A stretch of DNA of 64,000 nt from Bacteroidales bacterium (GTDB lineage: Bacteria; Bacteroidota; Bacteroidia; Bacteroidales; Tenuifilaceae): NCBI GenBank assembly GCA_028708425.1, contig JAQVYY010000004.1, positions 57,075-121,074 on the forward strand, written 5' to 3'. Below are positions 16,631 to 25,879 of this stretch, one piece after another. The position numbers and the translations under genes are program-made. The notes under the pieces are model-generated. The model was not told the origin of the DNA, searched no databases, and was given only the letters and a program-made list of their open reading frames with translations. Position 1 is the stretch's first letter, and every line of letters starts with the position of its first letter.

Positions 16631-19063
16631 TTACTCAATTTTTAGCGTTAGCGTTAATTCCTGATTGTGTTTATGGCCGTAATTTAGAATAAGTCGGTTA
16701 GAGATATAGCTAAGCGAAACGCCGATATTATCAATTAAAGCAAACTTTATTAGTGAAACGTTGACCCCCTCAAGTACCATTTCCCCTTTAAGGTCGCGAT
16801 TGCCTTGTATGGTTAGCTGCACCTGGTCATTGTCTACATCAATTCCAAGAATATCGGAAGTGGAGTGAAGAATGCTGATTCCCTTTGCAAGTTCCATACA
16901 AATAGGACTTAAAACTGCATAAAGTGCAGGCCATAGCATTTCATCACCACTATACGGAATAGAAATTAAATCACCCGTTGCAGGATGCGTATAGCTAATC
17001 TTACCAAGCTGATCTTCGTTGAAGTAGTTGCCAATAAAAACGATGGCTCTCTTGTCGTTGGTAAACCTTTGCCTTACGGCAATGTTGTTGTTAGTGGTTG
17101 ATGTTTGCCTCAGCTTACCGCCAAGCCTTTTTAGTATTGCCTCATAAACTGGTTTATGCCCTTCGGTGTCGAAACCCAACCAGGTACCGATATGAAGAAC
17201 TTTGCCTTTGCCCAATTTTTTCTCAAAGCCACAGGCTATGCCCTTTAGGGTTCGGGCAATTATCTCTGCATCGGCAAGCGACTCGTCGGAATAAACCATC
17301 TGCGGATTTGCGCATTTAACATCCTTAAAGCCAAGGATATCTATTAGTGGAGAGTCAATTATCTCATGACCTGTGGGAGTAACCTGTAGGGCATTTCGAA
17401 TAATATTGCAGGGATTCTGATTCATTTCCCTATGCGGAAGGTTCGGGAACAGAATAGCACTTCCGCCCAACTTTACGTAATCAATAACAGTTTGCTGGTC
17501 GTTTGCATTCATCTCATCAGTGCTAAAAACCCAAACTTGCTCGTATTTATTAAGCTCATCTCCGTTGGTTCGGGTTAAGTCGGCCATATCGTAATCAATA
17601 TTTAGCAACTGAAGCACTTTAATCAGTCCATCGAAATATGCTGGTCGGCGAATGGTTGCAGGCACAAATTGTAGATTGCTAGCACCCACCTCGGGTCTTT
17701 CAAGTTCGGTTGCGTAGTAGGGGGGGTAGAAAAGAACGCACACCTCGGCCTTTCGCTTGGCATTAAGGATTAGATCCTCAGAAGTGTTAACAAGTTTACT
17801 CATCTTTTTAACCAAAGGGAAGGCGCTTGTGCGCTCACCATCGGCTGTTAGGGGGGTAAACCAGTAGAATGTATCGCCAGAGTAGCCCTTGCGAGGAGGG
17901 TTTTTACCCTGCGAAAACATGTAGTAGTTCCAACCCGTTAGCCCGTTTGCGATGCTGGCCTTGTAGAATAGTTCCATCTCTTTAGGATTTGGAACCACGT
18001 GGTACTCACGCGAACCACTTTGAAATTCGGCGGCAAAAAGAGGCTTCTTACCCTGCATTGCTCGGGTGATATCGTTGATTGCCCTATCGTCGTGCATGTT
18101 TCGGTACGAAACAAACTCGGGGATATGGTCAATTCCAAAAATTATCTCGCTTTTTTCACCGTAAAGATCTTCGTACATGGTTATGTTAAGGGGGAAATCG
18201 TAACCGTGGCCATAAATCCATCCTGGGAGATTGTGGAACAACGGAACGGTAACGCCTCTTTTCCTTACCATTTCGAAAAGCATTCGCAGGTAATCGCCAT
18301 AGTATGTGCGCCAGAAGCAGTGCCATTCGTAGTCGCTACTCCTGTCGCCACTCGATTGGTAGGGAGTATGACCGTCGGGGGGAAGCTCCAAGTCGGTAAA
18401 ATCATTGTAGTTCTGGTTCCAAAGCTTGTTGATCTCCTGAATTGAACCATACTTGGTTTTTAGGTAGGATATAAATCGGTTCTTAACCCCATCGCCATAG
18501 TCTGCCTGATGGGCAAGCCACGAGAATACGCCTATCTCGTTGCAGAGTTGCATCATGATTATAGGTCCACCCTTTGATAACTGGAGGCTACTTATCAATG
18601 GCATAATATTATCGTACCAAAGCCCAACCTTTTCCAGATAGATAGGGTTGAATAAATTTACCCCATCGCTCATTACCTTTTCGCTCTTGCGGTTACGCAT
18701 CTTTACCTTGTCCTCGTATTTTTCCATAAACCAGTCGGGTAAGCCAGCACCCCGAAACTCGGCCAGGATAAAAGGACCAGGTTTTACTATGCATTTCAAT
18801 CCATGGCTTTGGCAAAGTTGCAGCCAGCCGTTCAAATCCTTTTCGGGGCAGGTTGTTCCGTCAAAATCAAATACTCCTTCATCTGCTTCGTGCCAAGTCC
18901 AGGGAACGTATGTGCTAATGGTGTTTAGTCCAGCTTCCTTTGCAGCAACTATATGCTTCTCCCAAAGCTCCCGTTTGATTCTGAAGTATTGAATCTCTCC
19001 AGAGTTAAGAAACACCTTACGGTTGTTGAGGTAGAAATAATCTTCTTTAATGATAAATGACAT
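16631..19063 (-). CDS. GH35 family enzyme, possibly beta-1,2-glucan-active
   Basis: An 810-aa protein without signal peptide. The N-terminal TIM barrel has the GH35 signatures (EIQYFRIKRELWEKHI, NTISTYVPWTWHE, VKPGPFILAEFRGAGLPDWF), an acid/base Glu in MMQLCNEIG (about residue 175) and a nucleophile Glu in FAAEFQSG (about 350). Beta-sandwich domains follow. Most GH35 enzymes are beta-galactosidases. However, a GH35 protein from a GH144-containing cluster of Ignavibacterium album was shown to be a beta-1,2-glucosyltransferase, and the same neighbours occur here. I therefore favour activity on beta-1,2-glucooligosaccharides over beta-galactosides. This is inferred from context, not proven. Confidence 0.75.
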   Translation of the reverse strand: MSFIIKEDYFYLNNRKVFLNSGEIQYFRIKRELWEKHIVAAKEAGLNTISTYVPWTWHEADEGVFDFDGTTCPEKDLNGWLQLCQSHGLKCIVKPGPFILAEFRGAGLPDWFMEKYEDKVKMRNRKSEKVMSDGVNLFNPIYLEKVGLWYDNIMPLISSLQLSKGGPIIMMQLCNEIGVFSWLAHQADYGDGVKNRFISYLKTKYGSIQEINKLWNQNYNDFTDLELPPDGHTPYQSSGDRSSDYEWHCFWRTYYGDYLRMLFEMVRKRGVTVPLFHNLPGWIYGHGYDFPLNITMYEDLYGEKSEIIFGIDHIPEFVSYRNMHDDRAINDITRAMQGKKPLFAAEFQSGSREYHVVPNPKEMELFYKASIANGLTGWNYYMFSQGKNPPRKGYSGDTFYWFTPLTADGERTSAFPLVKKMSKLVNTSEDLILNAKRKAEVCVLFYPPYYATELERPEVGASNLQFVPATIRRPAYFDGLIKVLQLLNIDYDMADLTRTNGDELNKYEQVWVFSTDEMNANDQQTVIDYVKLGGSAILFPNLPHREMNQNPCNIIRNALQVTPTGHEIIDSPLIDILGFKDVKCANPQMVYSDESLADAEIIARTLKGIACGFEKKLGKGKVLHIGTWLGFDTEGHKPVYEAILKRLGGKLRQTSTTNNNIAVRQRFTNDKRAIVFIGNYFNEDQLGKISYTHPATGDLISIPYSGDEMLWPALYAVLSPICMELAKGISILHSTSDILGIDVDNDQVQLTIQGNRDLKGEMVLEGVNVSLIKFALIDNIGVSLSYISNRLILNYGHKHNQELTLTLKIE

Positions 19064-19102
19064 ATTTCGTATTTTTTTATGGCTTTATAGGATGAATTCT
19101 TT

Positions 19103-21169
19103 TTAATTCATACTGTCGCGCTCCAAATTTCTTTGTTTCAGTAATTCCTTAATCTCCAGCGATCGCTTTTCGGTAAGGGTGTACCTCAGGATAAAGAAAA
19201 GCGAAAATATACAGAGAAACAGAGGCAGTCCAATTTCCACAATACGCATTCTTAGCAGAGTATATGGACTTTGCTTTTTGAGAACTACAATCTTATCCTC
19301 AATCTCACTAAGGCTTTGGTCAACAGCAGATAAAGGTTCAGAAGCATCAATGCTGGCAAGCTTGCTATTAACCCATTCAATGTTCTCCATTAGCTCATCG
19401 TAGTGCTCTTTGCTCTTTTTGGTTTCAAGCGATTTTGTTTCCAAATGCATCAGTAGTTCAAATGCGTATACCCTAGCCTTTACTAGCTTTGTTTGCAGTG
19501 CTAAGGAGACAATCTTTTTATCTAAAACATCTATTTGCAAAGAATCGGTAGTTGATTTTAGATTGGGCAACTTGAACTTTAATCCTTCTAAACTTTTTAC
19601 AGTGGATTCTGTAATCGTAGCTGCATTGGTTAAAATGGCTCTCTTTTCTCCCTGTAATTCAGATAGATTTTTTATTTCAAGTTTTTCCCATTTCTCCGAT
19701 TCTTTTTTGAGATAGGTCAGATAACCCTTTGACTCCTCAAGTGCATCGGAATGCTGCGAGTTAATCCAGCTATAGGTGTCGCTATTATCAGGGATTAAGG
19801 TGCTTTCGTTTTGCCAGGATTGAACCTTACTGCGCATTTCCTTTATACTCCCTTGAATATCGTCAACCTTGGTAACCTGTGTTTGATCAAACATGGTAAA
19901 AACAATGAGTGCTCCCGCAACAAAGCTTGCCAGGGCGGTTCCCATTTTTATAAACCACCAGAATACGGAATAAAAGCTCCCCTCGGTACGATAACCCGTT
20001 TTTAAATCGTCCTCATCGCAAATATCACCAACCATCGAGGAGCCAAGGGTAAAAAAGAAAAGCATACCCGCCGAAAGCAGGATTGTTGGGATAATAATTA
20101 AATAGGGATACGATGGGTTGTAACATACAATTTTTGAAAGTTGTGCCGACGACATGAGGAGTATGGCAAGAACCAGGGTACTCCTTTTTCCAAGCTTTGG
20201 GCTTATCCAGTTAAGCGGAAAAACGGCTAGTAATCCTGTGATTGCCCAAACGGTTCCGTTAATGCCAAGCAGGTAGGCACCTGCCACTTTATCGCCGCCA
20301 AATATATAGAATATGGGAATATATGAACCCAGTAGGTTTACAAAGTTGAAACCCATGGCCAACGTAAAAATGGTCAGAGTTAGGAAGATAAAATTCTTGT
20401 TGCTGGCTGTGTTCTTCATGTCTTTCCAAAAGGGGGTCTTTTCTTGCTTCGACACCCTTACAAACCCGGGTTCACGAAGCTTGTAGGTCCACCAAAAGGA
20501 GAGGGGAATAATAATGGCGGCAACCATAATCGAAACGTAACGCATCCCATCGGCTTCGTTGCCTCCTGGCCCCTTAAAAATTTCCATGCTGGCAAGGGCA
20601 AAAAGCCAGGGAGTACTCATGGCAAAGAGGTTGCCCACAAAGCTCTTCGCACTAAAAAGTCTCGTACGCTCATGGGAGTCGGTGGTCATCTCCATTCCTA
20701 GTGCCCCATGGGGAATCTCGAATATGGTGCAGGCGGTGTAAAACAGAAGTAGAGTAAAAAGGATGTACGAAAGTTGAAACCATTGAAAACCAGCGTCGGA
20801 GGGAAACCATAGTCGCACCATATCTCCCTTTGGAATCCACCACATGAGTACGAAAGTTACTGCAACAAGAATACCTCCAATTAGCAGAAATGGGCGTCTA
20901 CGTCCCCATCGGGTTCGGGTATTATCGGAGATATGACCAATTAGAGGATCGGAAACGGCATCCCACAAACGCGGAATTATCAGAATTACTCCAAGCCAAA
21001 AGGCGTTTAACCCTAAGCTGATGTTTCCCATTAATCCAACCAGCATTCCTGCTACATTAAAGAGAGCAATGGGAATAATCCCTCCGGCTCCATAGGCAGC
21101 GAGCTGCGAGAAACCAATTTTATCCTCTTTACTAGTTTTGTGCTTTACGATTGTTTCCTGTGCGTTCAT
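19103..21169 (-). CDS. GPH-family sugar:cation symporter with coiled-coil insertion
   Basis: A 688-aa inner-membrane carrier. The N-terminus has the GPH family motif PRLWDAVSDPLIGHISDNTRTRWGRRRPF (residues about 65-93), and about eleven transmembrane segments follow to residue about 440. A charged, coiled-coil-rich stretch of roughly 200 residues (about 445-640: IKEMRSKVQSWQ ... LETKKSKEHYDELMENIEWV) comes next, then a last membrane segment (GLPLFLCIFSLFFILRY) and a basic tail. Ordinary GPH symporters are 450-500 aa, so the insertion between the last two helices is unusual. It likely brings glucan oligosaccharides from the periplasm to the cytoplasmic GH35 and GH94 enzymes. Confidence 0.82.
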   Translation of the reverse strand: MNAQETIVKHKTSKEDKIGFSQLAAYGAGGIIPIALFNVAGMLVGLMGNISLGLNAFWLGVILIIPRLWDAVSDPLIGHISDNTRTRWGRRRPFLLIGGILVAVTFVLMWWIPKGDMVRLWFPSDAGFQWFQLSYILFTLLLFYTACTIFEIPHGALGMEMTTDSHERTRLFSAKSFVGNLFAMSTPWLFALASMEIFKGPGGNEADGMRYVSIMVAAIIIPLSFWWTYKLREPGFVRVSKQEKTPFWKDMKNTASNKNFIFLTLTIFTLAMGFNFVNLLGSYIPIFYIFGGDKVAGAYLLGINGTVWAITGLLAVFPLNWISPKLGKRSTLVLAILLMSSAQLSKIVCYNPSYPYLIIIPTILLSAGMLFFFTLGSSMVGDICDEDDLKTGYRTEGSFYSVFWWFIKMGTALASFVAGALIVFTMFDQTQVTKVDDIQGSIKEMRSKVQSWQNESTLIPDNSDTYSWINSQHSDALEESKGYLTYLKKESEKWEKLEIKNLSELQGEKRAILTNAATITESTVKSLEGLKFKLPNLKSTTDSLQIDVLDKKIVSLALQTKLVKARVYAFELLMHLETKSLETKKSKEHYDELMENIEWVNSKLASIDASEPLSAVDQSLSEIEDKIVVLKKQSPYTLLRMRIVEIGLPLFLCIFSLFFILRYTLTEKRSLEIKELLKQRNLERDSMN

Positions 21170-21189
21170 AATGGGATCTCCAAAATTGG

Positions 21190-24100
21190 TTAGTAGTATA
21201 TCACCACGTTTGCCGGAAATTCTTTTACTGCAATCTCATTCTTGCTAAATTCGCTGCTTTCAGCTCCGTTGATGTTAACACTGGATGGTAAATTCGACCC
21301 ATTAAAATTTTTAATTATAATCCCATTTTCTGGTAAATTTACATCTCCATAAATGCTAAAGGTGTACCTGTTTTTCTCTTTTTTTACTGAGTATGAGATA
21401 TCTCCGTAGTATGTTGGTAGTTTCTCTATTGACATTCCTGTGGGTGCATCAATCCAATCCTGATAAAGAGCAGCTGCCAGTACCAGGGTTTCGTTATACT
21501 CATTTTCGTAAACAAACATCGATCGAATGGCATTTATAAAATCGCTGCCAACCCAGGTGTGGGGCATATCGCCAATAAAACGGGGTGTTCTGTAATCGTT
21601 CCAAACCACCTCAGCCCAATGATACCAGCCCTGTGGCCTTCGGTCGTCAAGAAAATACTCTATTAGTTCATGTGCTCTTTGGGGTTGATCAAGAAAGATA
21701 AACGAACCAATTAGACGAACCTCGTAGGGTGTATAGTTTACCCACTCCCTTTTTCCGTCCCTCCTGTCCTTAAAAAATTCGTAGTACTGGTTAAATGTGT
21801 TGTAAACCTGAGGTTTTGGAAGATTATTGTACTCATTGCAGGGGGTAAGGGCAATGGTGGTTGATGTGGCATCAAAGTCGCCAAGTTCAACGCAACCTGG
21901 GATATAATCTATTCCTCTCGTTTTCATTGCCAGCTGTATTGAGCTGTACAGGTTCACTCTGAAACTGTCTCGTATTTCAGCTATTCTCTTGTATGCCTCG
22001 TTTTCGCCAAGAATTTCCTGAATTTCAGCAGCGTCTTTCAACCCTTTCATAATGAAGAAATTGTCCCAATACGAGTGCATGGGTTTTTCGGAGTAGCCCT
22101 CATGGCTAATGGACTCAGGCACTAACCCGTAGTATGCTCTGATGCTATCGTTACCATATCTGTAATGATTGGTTGATCGCTGTGCAATTAACGATTCAAT
22201 GTAACGAACAGCATTAAGTACATTCTCGTTTTTCGATTGTAAAAAGGCTGTATCCTTGGTGAAATTGAAGTATTCGCGAATAAGGTAGATTAGCTGACCG
22301 TGGCTGTCGTGTTCAGGAACTGGGTCAGGACCCCTGAAATCGACCACGCAGGGTACTTTGCCGTTCTCAAACTGATGACTTGCATACCAATCGATAAAAT
22401 CCTTTACCTCTTCCACAATGCCCGATTTTAAGAGAGCCGATGAGGTTAGCGAGCCATCGCGTATCCAGCTGCGCTCGTATGAGCGAGAGCCGGGTTGGAT
22501 ACCTGCCTTATCCCTGTTAACCAGGATGTAGTAGAGGTTCGATTTGTAGGTGTTTACAATTCTGTTGGCCGACTCGGGTAGGTTGAAACGAATATGGTTA
22601 ACCTTCGCCTCCCAAAATCTATTGGCCTCATCAAATTCCTTGGCCACTTGCTGGTTTGTTAGTTGAGTGCTTGCCCCCAAATTCTTATAAAAAGGAACTA
22701 CAACAAAGAATTCGGTCGACTCACCCGGTTCTAGGCTAATTGAATATTTTATCACACCGCTTGCCAATCCTTTTGTATCTGTTACATTTTTTAATGGAGA
22801 TAAAATGCCGTTTTGAAGCAGGTCAACAATGTTTCCATTATCAAAACCGCTGGCATGGAATGACTCGTATTCTTTTAGGGATACAATCTCTTTTTCATCC
22901 ACCCTAATTGTTTTCCCTGCCTCAATTTCATCAATTGTGGAAATTTTGGCTGCCCCTCCGGCCAAATTCAAGAACTGATAGTAAGGATTAACCTGATAGG
23001 GACAAATTAGTAAGTAAAACTCAAACTTCTTAGCCCGATTGGAGGTGTTTTTGAAGTAGTACCCTATGTTTAGCTTGGAACTTATATTTGCCTCTCCGTT
23101 TGCTGAGATTCCGGTGGTAAAACTCAAATCTTTCATACTCCACGAAACGGATGGGGTGAAGTTTAATTCCCCGTTTTCCTCTGGGAAACTCATGGATTGC
23201 GATGATTCGACGTTGTGCCAGTTGTAAAGTGAGTCCCCAATCTTTATCATGGGTTCAATGGAGAACAAGTTCTTGTCCACCTCAACCATCCCATCCTCGT
23301 TAATGAGGGCCTCCTTTACATCGTTGTTTACACCAGTTACTGTCCAGTACGATGCTTGCTGAGAGAAATAACGAGGAAAGTTGCCGGGGGAGGAGTTTTT
23401 GGAGCTATAAATTAAAAAATCATTCAGCGTTAATGAACTTTTTATATCAAGAAATTTAATTTCTTTTATTCCAAACCCATCAGTATTAGCGCCTTCTATA
23501 AGTTTAATTCTCAGGTACTTTGCTTCTGCTTCGGGAAGCCTGATGAAGCTAATATTGCTCAAGTTCGATCCAACCGAATATACTTTTTCCCACTTCTCAG
23601 CATCGTTAGATAGATGAATTTCGAAACTTTTGGCTTGATGGTCGCTAAACCAATTTATTTGCAAACCGCCAAACTCCCTGCGAGTTGTGAAGTCAAAAAG
23701 CAGGCTCTGATCTGTTACACCCTGGCTAAGCCAGAACGTTTCGCTGTCACCATCCAACATTTTATCGGCGTTGCATTTTTTGAAAGTCGATGATGGGTTA
23801 ATCAATGGCAAAGGATAAGATTCTGTTTCGGGTTTAAGGGGCTCAAACCTTAAATCGTCAATCCAAACGGTGCCTTTCCCTCCAACAAATGAGGCAACAG
23901 TAAACTCAATACGATCCACACGTTTTAATTCTCTACTTTCAGTCGGTCCCCAGGCAAAGCTGATGTGCCTTTTCTTTATTCTGATTTTAGTCCACTCTTG
24001 TGGAAAATCGTAATTCCGATTGTTTACCCACCAAACGTTATCGCCTGAGCTATCAATAAACTTGATTTCAAAATTATTTGCGGGCGATTCAGCCTTAATC

Positions 24101-24378
24101 CAGAATGTGAACTCGTAGTTTTCGGGCAAGTCGATTGCAAACCATTTTTGAATACCCCCATAACCCGTTCCCTTAGTAAAATCGTAATCGAGCTGGACTG
24201 CCTGCCCTTCAATTCCTTTTTTGCTCGCTAATCTTAAATCAACGCCATCGGACTTGATAAATTCCCAACCCCCCTTGGTCTCAAAACCATCGAGTTGGAT
24301 GCTTTGAGCAAAGGTAAATTTGATGGGTAAAAGCAAAAAAACTGTAATTACAACTATCCTGAAACGAATACTGCTCAT
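21190..24378 (-). CDS. Multidomain six-hairpin glycosidase-like protein with discoidin domain
   Basis: A 1062-aa exported protein (signal peptide residues 1-25, ending FTFAQS). Residues about 28-180 resemble a CBM11-like jelly roll (GTVWIDDLRFEP). Residues about 195-310 form an F5/8 type C (discoidin) domain (MLDGDSETFWLSQG, YLRIKLIEG). A beta-sandwich follows to about 580. Residues about 600-1000 look like an (alpha/alpha)6 toroid, with SYERSWIRDGSLTSSALL, SHGQLIYLIREYF and SYWDNFFIMKGL resembling GH15/GH63-type barrels. I cannot place it in a CAZy family. It probably cleaves the locus substrate in the periplasm. It is 30 bases from the upstream GH144 gene, in the same operon. Confidence 0.65.
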   Translation of the reverse strand: MSSIRFRIVVITVFLLLPIKFTFAQSIQLDGFETKGGWEFIKSDGVDLRLASKKGIEGQAVQLDYDFTKGTGYGGIQKWFAIDLPENYEFTFWIKAESPANNFEIKFIDSSGDNVWWVNNRNYDFPQEWTKIRIKKRHISFAWGPTESRELKRVDRIEFTVASFVGGKGTVWIDDLRFEPLKPETESYPLPLINPSSTFKKCNADKMLDGDSETFWLSQGVTDQSLLFDFTTRREFGGLQINWFSDHQAKSFEIHLSNDAEKWEKVYSVGSNLSNISFIRLPEAEAKYLRIKLIEGANTDGFGIKEIKFLDIKSSLTLNDFLIYSSKNSSPGNFPRYFSQQASYWTVTGVNNDVKEALINEDGMVEVDKNLFSIEPMIKIGDSLYNWHNVESSQSMSFPEENGELNFTPSVSWSMKDLSFTTGISANGEANISSKLNIGYYFKNTSNRAKKFEFYLLICPYQVNPYYQFLNLAGGAAKISTIDEIEAGKTIRVDEKEIVSLKEYESFHASGFDNGNIVDLLQNGILSPLKNVTDTKGLASGVIKYSISLEPGESTEFFVVVPFYKNLGASTQLTNQQVAKEFDEANRFWEAKVNHIRFNLPESANRIVNTYKSNLYYILVNRDKAGIQPGSRSYERSWIRDGSLTSSALLKSGIVEEVKDFIDWYASHQFENGKVPCVVDFRGPDPVPEHDSHGQLIYLIREYFNFTKDTAFLQSKNENVLNAVRYIESLIAQRSTNHYRYGNDSIRAYYGLVPESISHEGYSEKPMHSYWDNFFIMKGLKDAAEIQEILGENEAYKRIAEIRDSFRVNLYSSIQLAMKTRGIDYIPGCVELGDFDATSTTIALTPCNEYNNLPKPQVYNTFNQYYEFFKDRRDGKREWVNYTPYEVRLIGSFIFLDQPQRAHELIEYFLDDRRPQGWYHWAEVVWNDYRTPRFIGDMPHTWVGSDFINAIRSMFVYENEYNETLVLAAALYQDWIDAPTGMSIEKLPTYYGDISYSVKKEKNRYTFSIYGDVNLPENGIIIKNFNGSNLPSSVNINGAESSEFSKNEIAVKEFPANVVIYY

Positions 24379-24408
24379 TGTTGAAATTTTAAAAATACGA
24401 ATTTTGGG

Positions 24409-25791
24409 TTACTCTAAATGCTCATATCCAAGCCTGTTTAACCCTTTCTGGATAATTGGATCTTTCATTACGTAATCCCAAACTAGCCCTGTTCTGAAAT
24501 TCTCTATCATTATTAGCATTGGGCCTTGAGCAATGCCAACAAAATCGTCGTTTACCCAGTTAGCTGTTTGGTTGAATGCATCATAAAATCCATATTTTCC
24601 CCAAATCTTATGGCCGTTTATATCAATAATCGACTTTATGGTGGGGAGAACAATCTCAGGAGCAAACGGAAGCGACGAAAGCGAAGCATAGGGAGCAATG
24701 GTTCCGTCATCAAAGTAGTTGTAGTTGGGTCCACTTGTTCCACGTCCGGCGTACCCCAAAAACTGCTTATCATTAAAATTATACTCTTCAGTAGGTCCAT
24801 CGCTAGCAGTTACCCCCCAGCAAAGGGAACTGTAACCATCCCAACCATGAGGGTTATCAATGGCATATTGCTGCTGTACATAAGTAGCACGCCGAGAATT
24901 TTCGAAGTAATCGATACCTTTCTCCCTCATGTATGAATCGGCAATGCCACGAAAATCGATAAAGGACTGAGAGAATTGGTGTCCAAAAAGCGGAGGGAAC
25001 GCAGCATGTGATAGCCGTTCGTATGGGGTGTGCCACTTGTACGTTTTAAGCCAAGCATCATAGCTTCTCTCTGCATTCTTCATATCCGAGCCAGCTGCTA
25101 GAATATAAAGGAATAATGCCTCGTTGTACCCTTCCCACCCCATATTATGCAGTCCTGTTTCTGGATACCAGCCCATTGAGATGGTTCGGGCAAATTTACC
25201 CTCATTGGGCATTTCCATAAAGTCCCAATCTATTCTGTTAAGCAGGAAAGTGGCGGTTTCGCGTATTTCTTTCTCAACCTCATCATCAGAATTGTAGTAG
25301 TTGCGGGCAAAAATAATCCCCATCATAAGCAGACCAGTATCTACCGATGAGAGTTCGCAGTCCCATTCACGTGTACCGGAGTTCATTCTGTGAAAATGGT
25401 AGTAAAATCCCTTGTAGCCAGCAGCAGCAGTATCGGCACTTTGTTCTGAGTTTTTGTAGAAGTTAAGCATCCTAAGGGTTATATCAGCAGCCTGCTTACG
25501 GGTTATCCAATTCCTTTCAACCCCAACGGCAAAACTTGGTATTCCAAAACCTGATGCGGCGATGCTTGATGGTGCCCAGTCGGCAGCACGGTCTTTTATA
25601 ATACCCCACTCCGGATGATGCTCGTTTAGGAAGAACAGAAAGGTTATTTGCTGAATGGAGTCGAGCATGGCCTCCTCCTGAACTGTTAACGGATATTCAA
25701 CTCTTCCGTTTGACTCAAAAGCCAGTTGCTTAGGCTGTTGGCATGCTGTAAGAGCCAGGATTATGAGAAGTAAAACCTTATTGATTTTCAT
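24409..25791 (-). CDS. GH144-type endo-beta-1,2-glucanase (glycoamylase domain) lipoprotein
   Basis: A 460-aa lipoprotein (lipobox LTAC at residues 13-16). Almost the whole mature protein is the PF10091 'glycoamylase' domain, the family in which Chitinophaga endo-beta-1,2-glucanase founded GH144: FFLNEHHPEWGIIKDRA, IAASGFGIPSFAVGVERNWI, SSVDTGLLMMGIIFARNY and NMGWEGYNEALFLYILAAGS. Its (alpha/alpha)6 barrel has acidic residues in the last motif near the expected active site. The name 'glucoamylase' in many annotations is misleading, since the characterised activity is on beta-1,2-glucan. It lies 88 bases after the paralogue upstream. Confidence 0.8.
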   Translation of the reverse strand: MKINKVLLLIILALTACQQPKQLAFESNGRVEYPLTVQEEAMLDSIQQITFLFFLNEHHPEWGIIKDRAADWAPSSIAASGFGIPSFAVGVERNWITRKQAADITLRMLNFYKNSEQSADTAAAGYKGFYYHFHRMNSGTREWDCELSSVDTGLLMMGIIFARNYYNSDDEVEKEIRETATFLLNRIDWDFMEMPNEGKFARTISMGWYPETGLHNMGWEGYNEALFLYILAAGSDMKNAERSYDAWLKTYKWHTPYERLSHAAFPPLFGHQFSQSFIDFRGIADSYMREKGIDYFENSRRATYVQQQYAIDNPHGWDGYSSLCWGVTASDGPTEEYNFNDKQFLGYAGRGTSGPNYNYFDDGTIAPYASLSSLPFAPEIVLPTIKSIIDINGHKIWGKYGFYDAFNQTANWVNDDFVGIAQGPMLIMIENFRTGLVWDYVMKDPIIQKGLNRLGYEHLE

Positions 25792-25879
25792 AAGTCTATT
25801 TTTTTTTAAGTTTTTTCAGCGCACAGGATACCTTTGAAATTTTACAACATTCTTACTGAAACTAATAGGTTACTTGGGT

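Noticed and set aside
17999..18445. A 148-codon plus-strand open frame.
   Set aside because: It is antisense to the GH35 gene, whose catalytic motifs show the true frame.
16631..19063. Naming the GH35 gene as a beta-galactosidase (lacZ/bga).
   Set aside because: The surrounding genes indicate beta-1,2-glucan; the fold supports GH35 only, not the substrate.
21190..24378. Assignment to GH15 or GH63.
   Set aside because: Only short barrel motifs such as WIRDG are shared; domain order and the rest of the sequence do not support a definite family.
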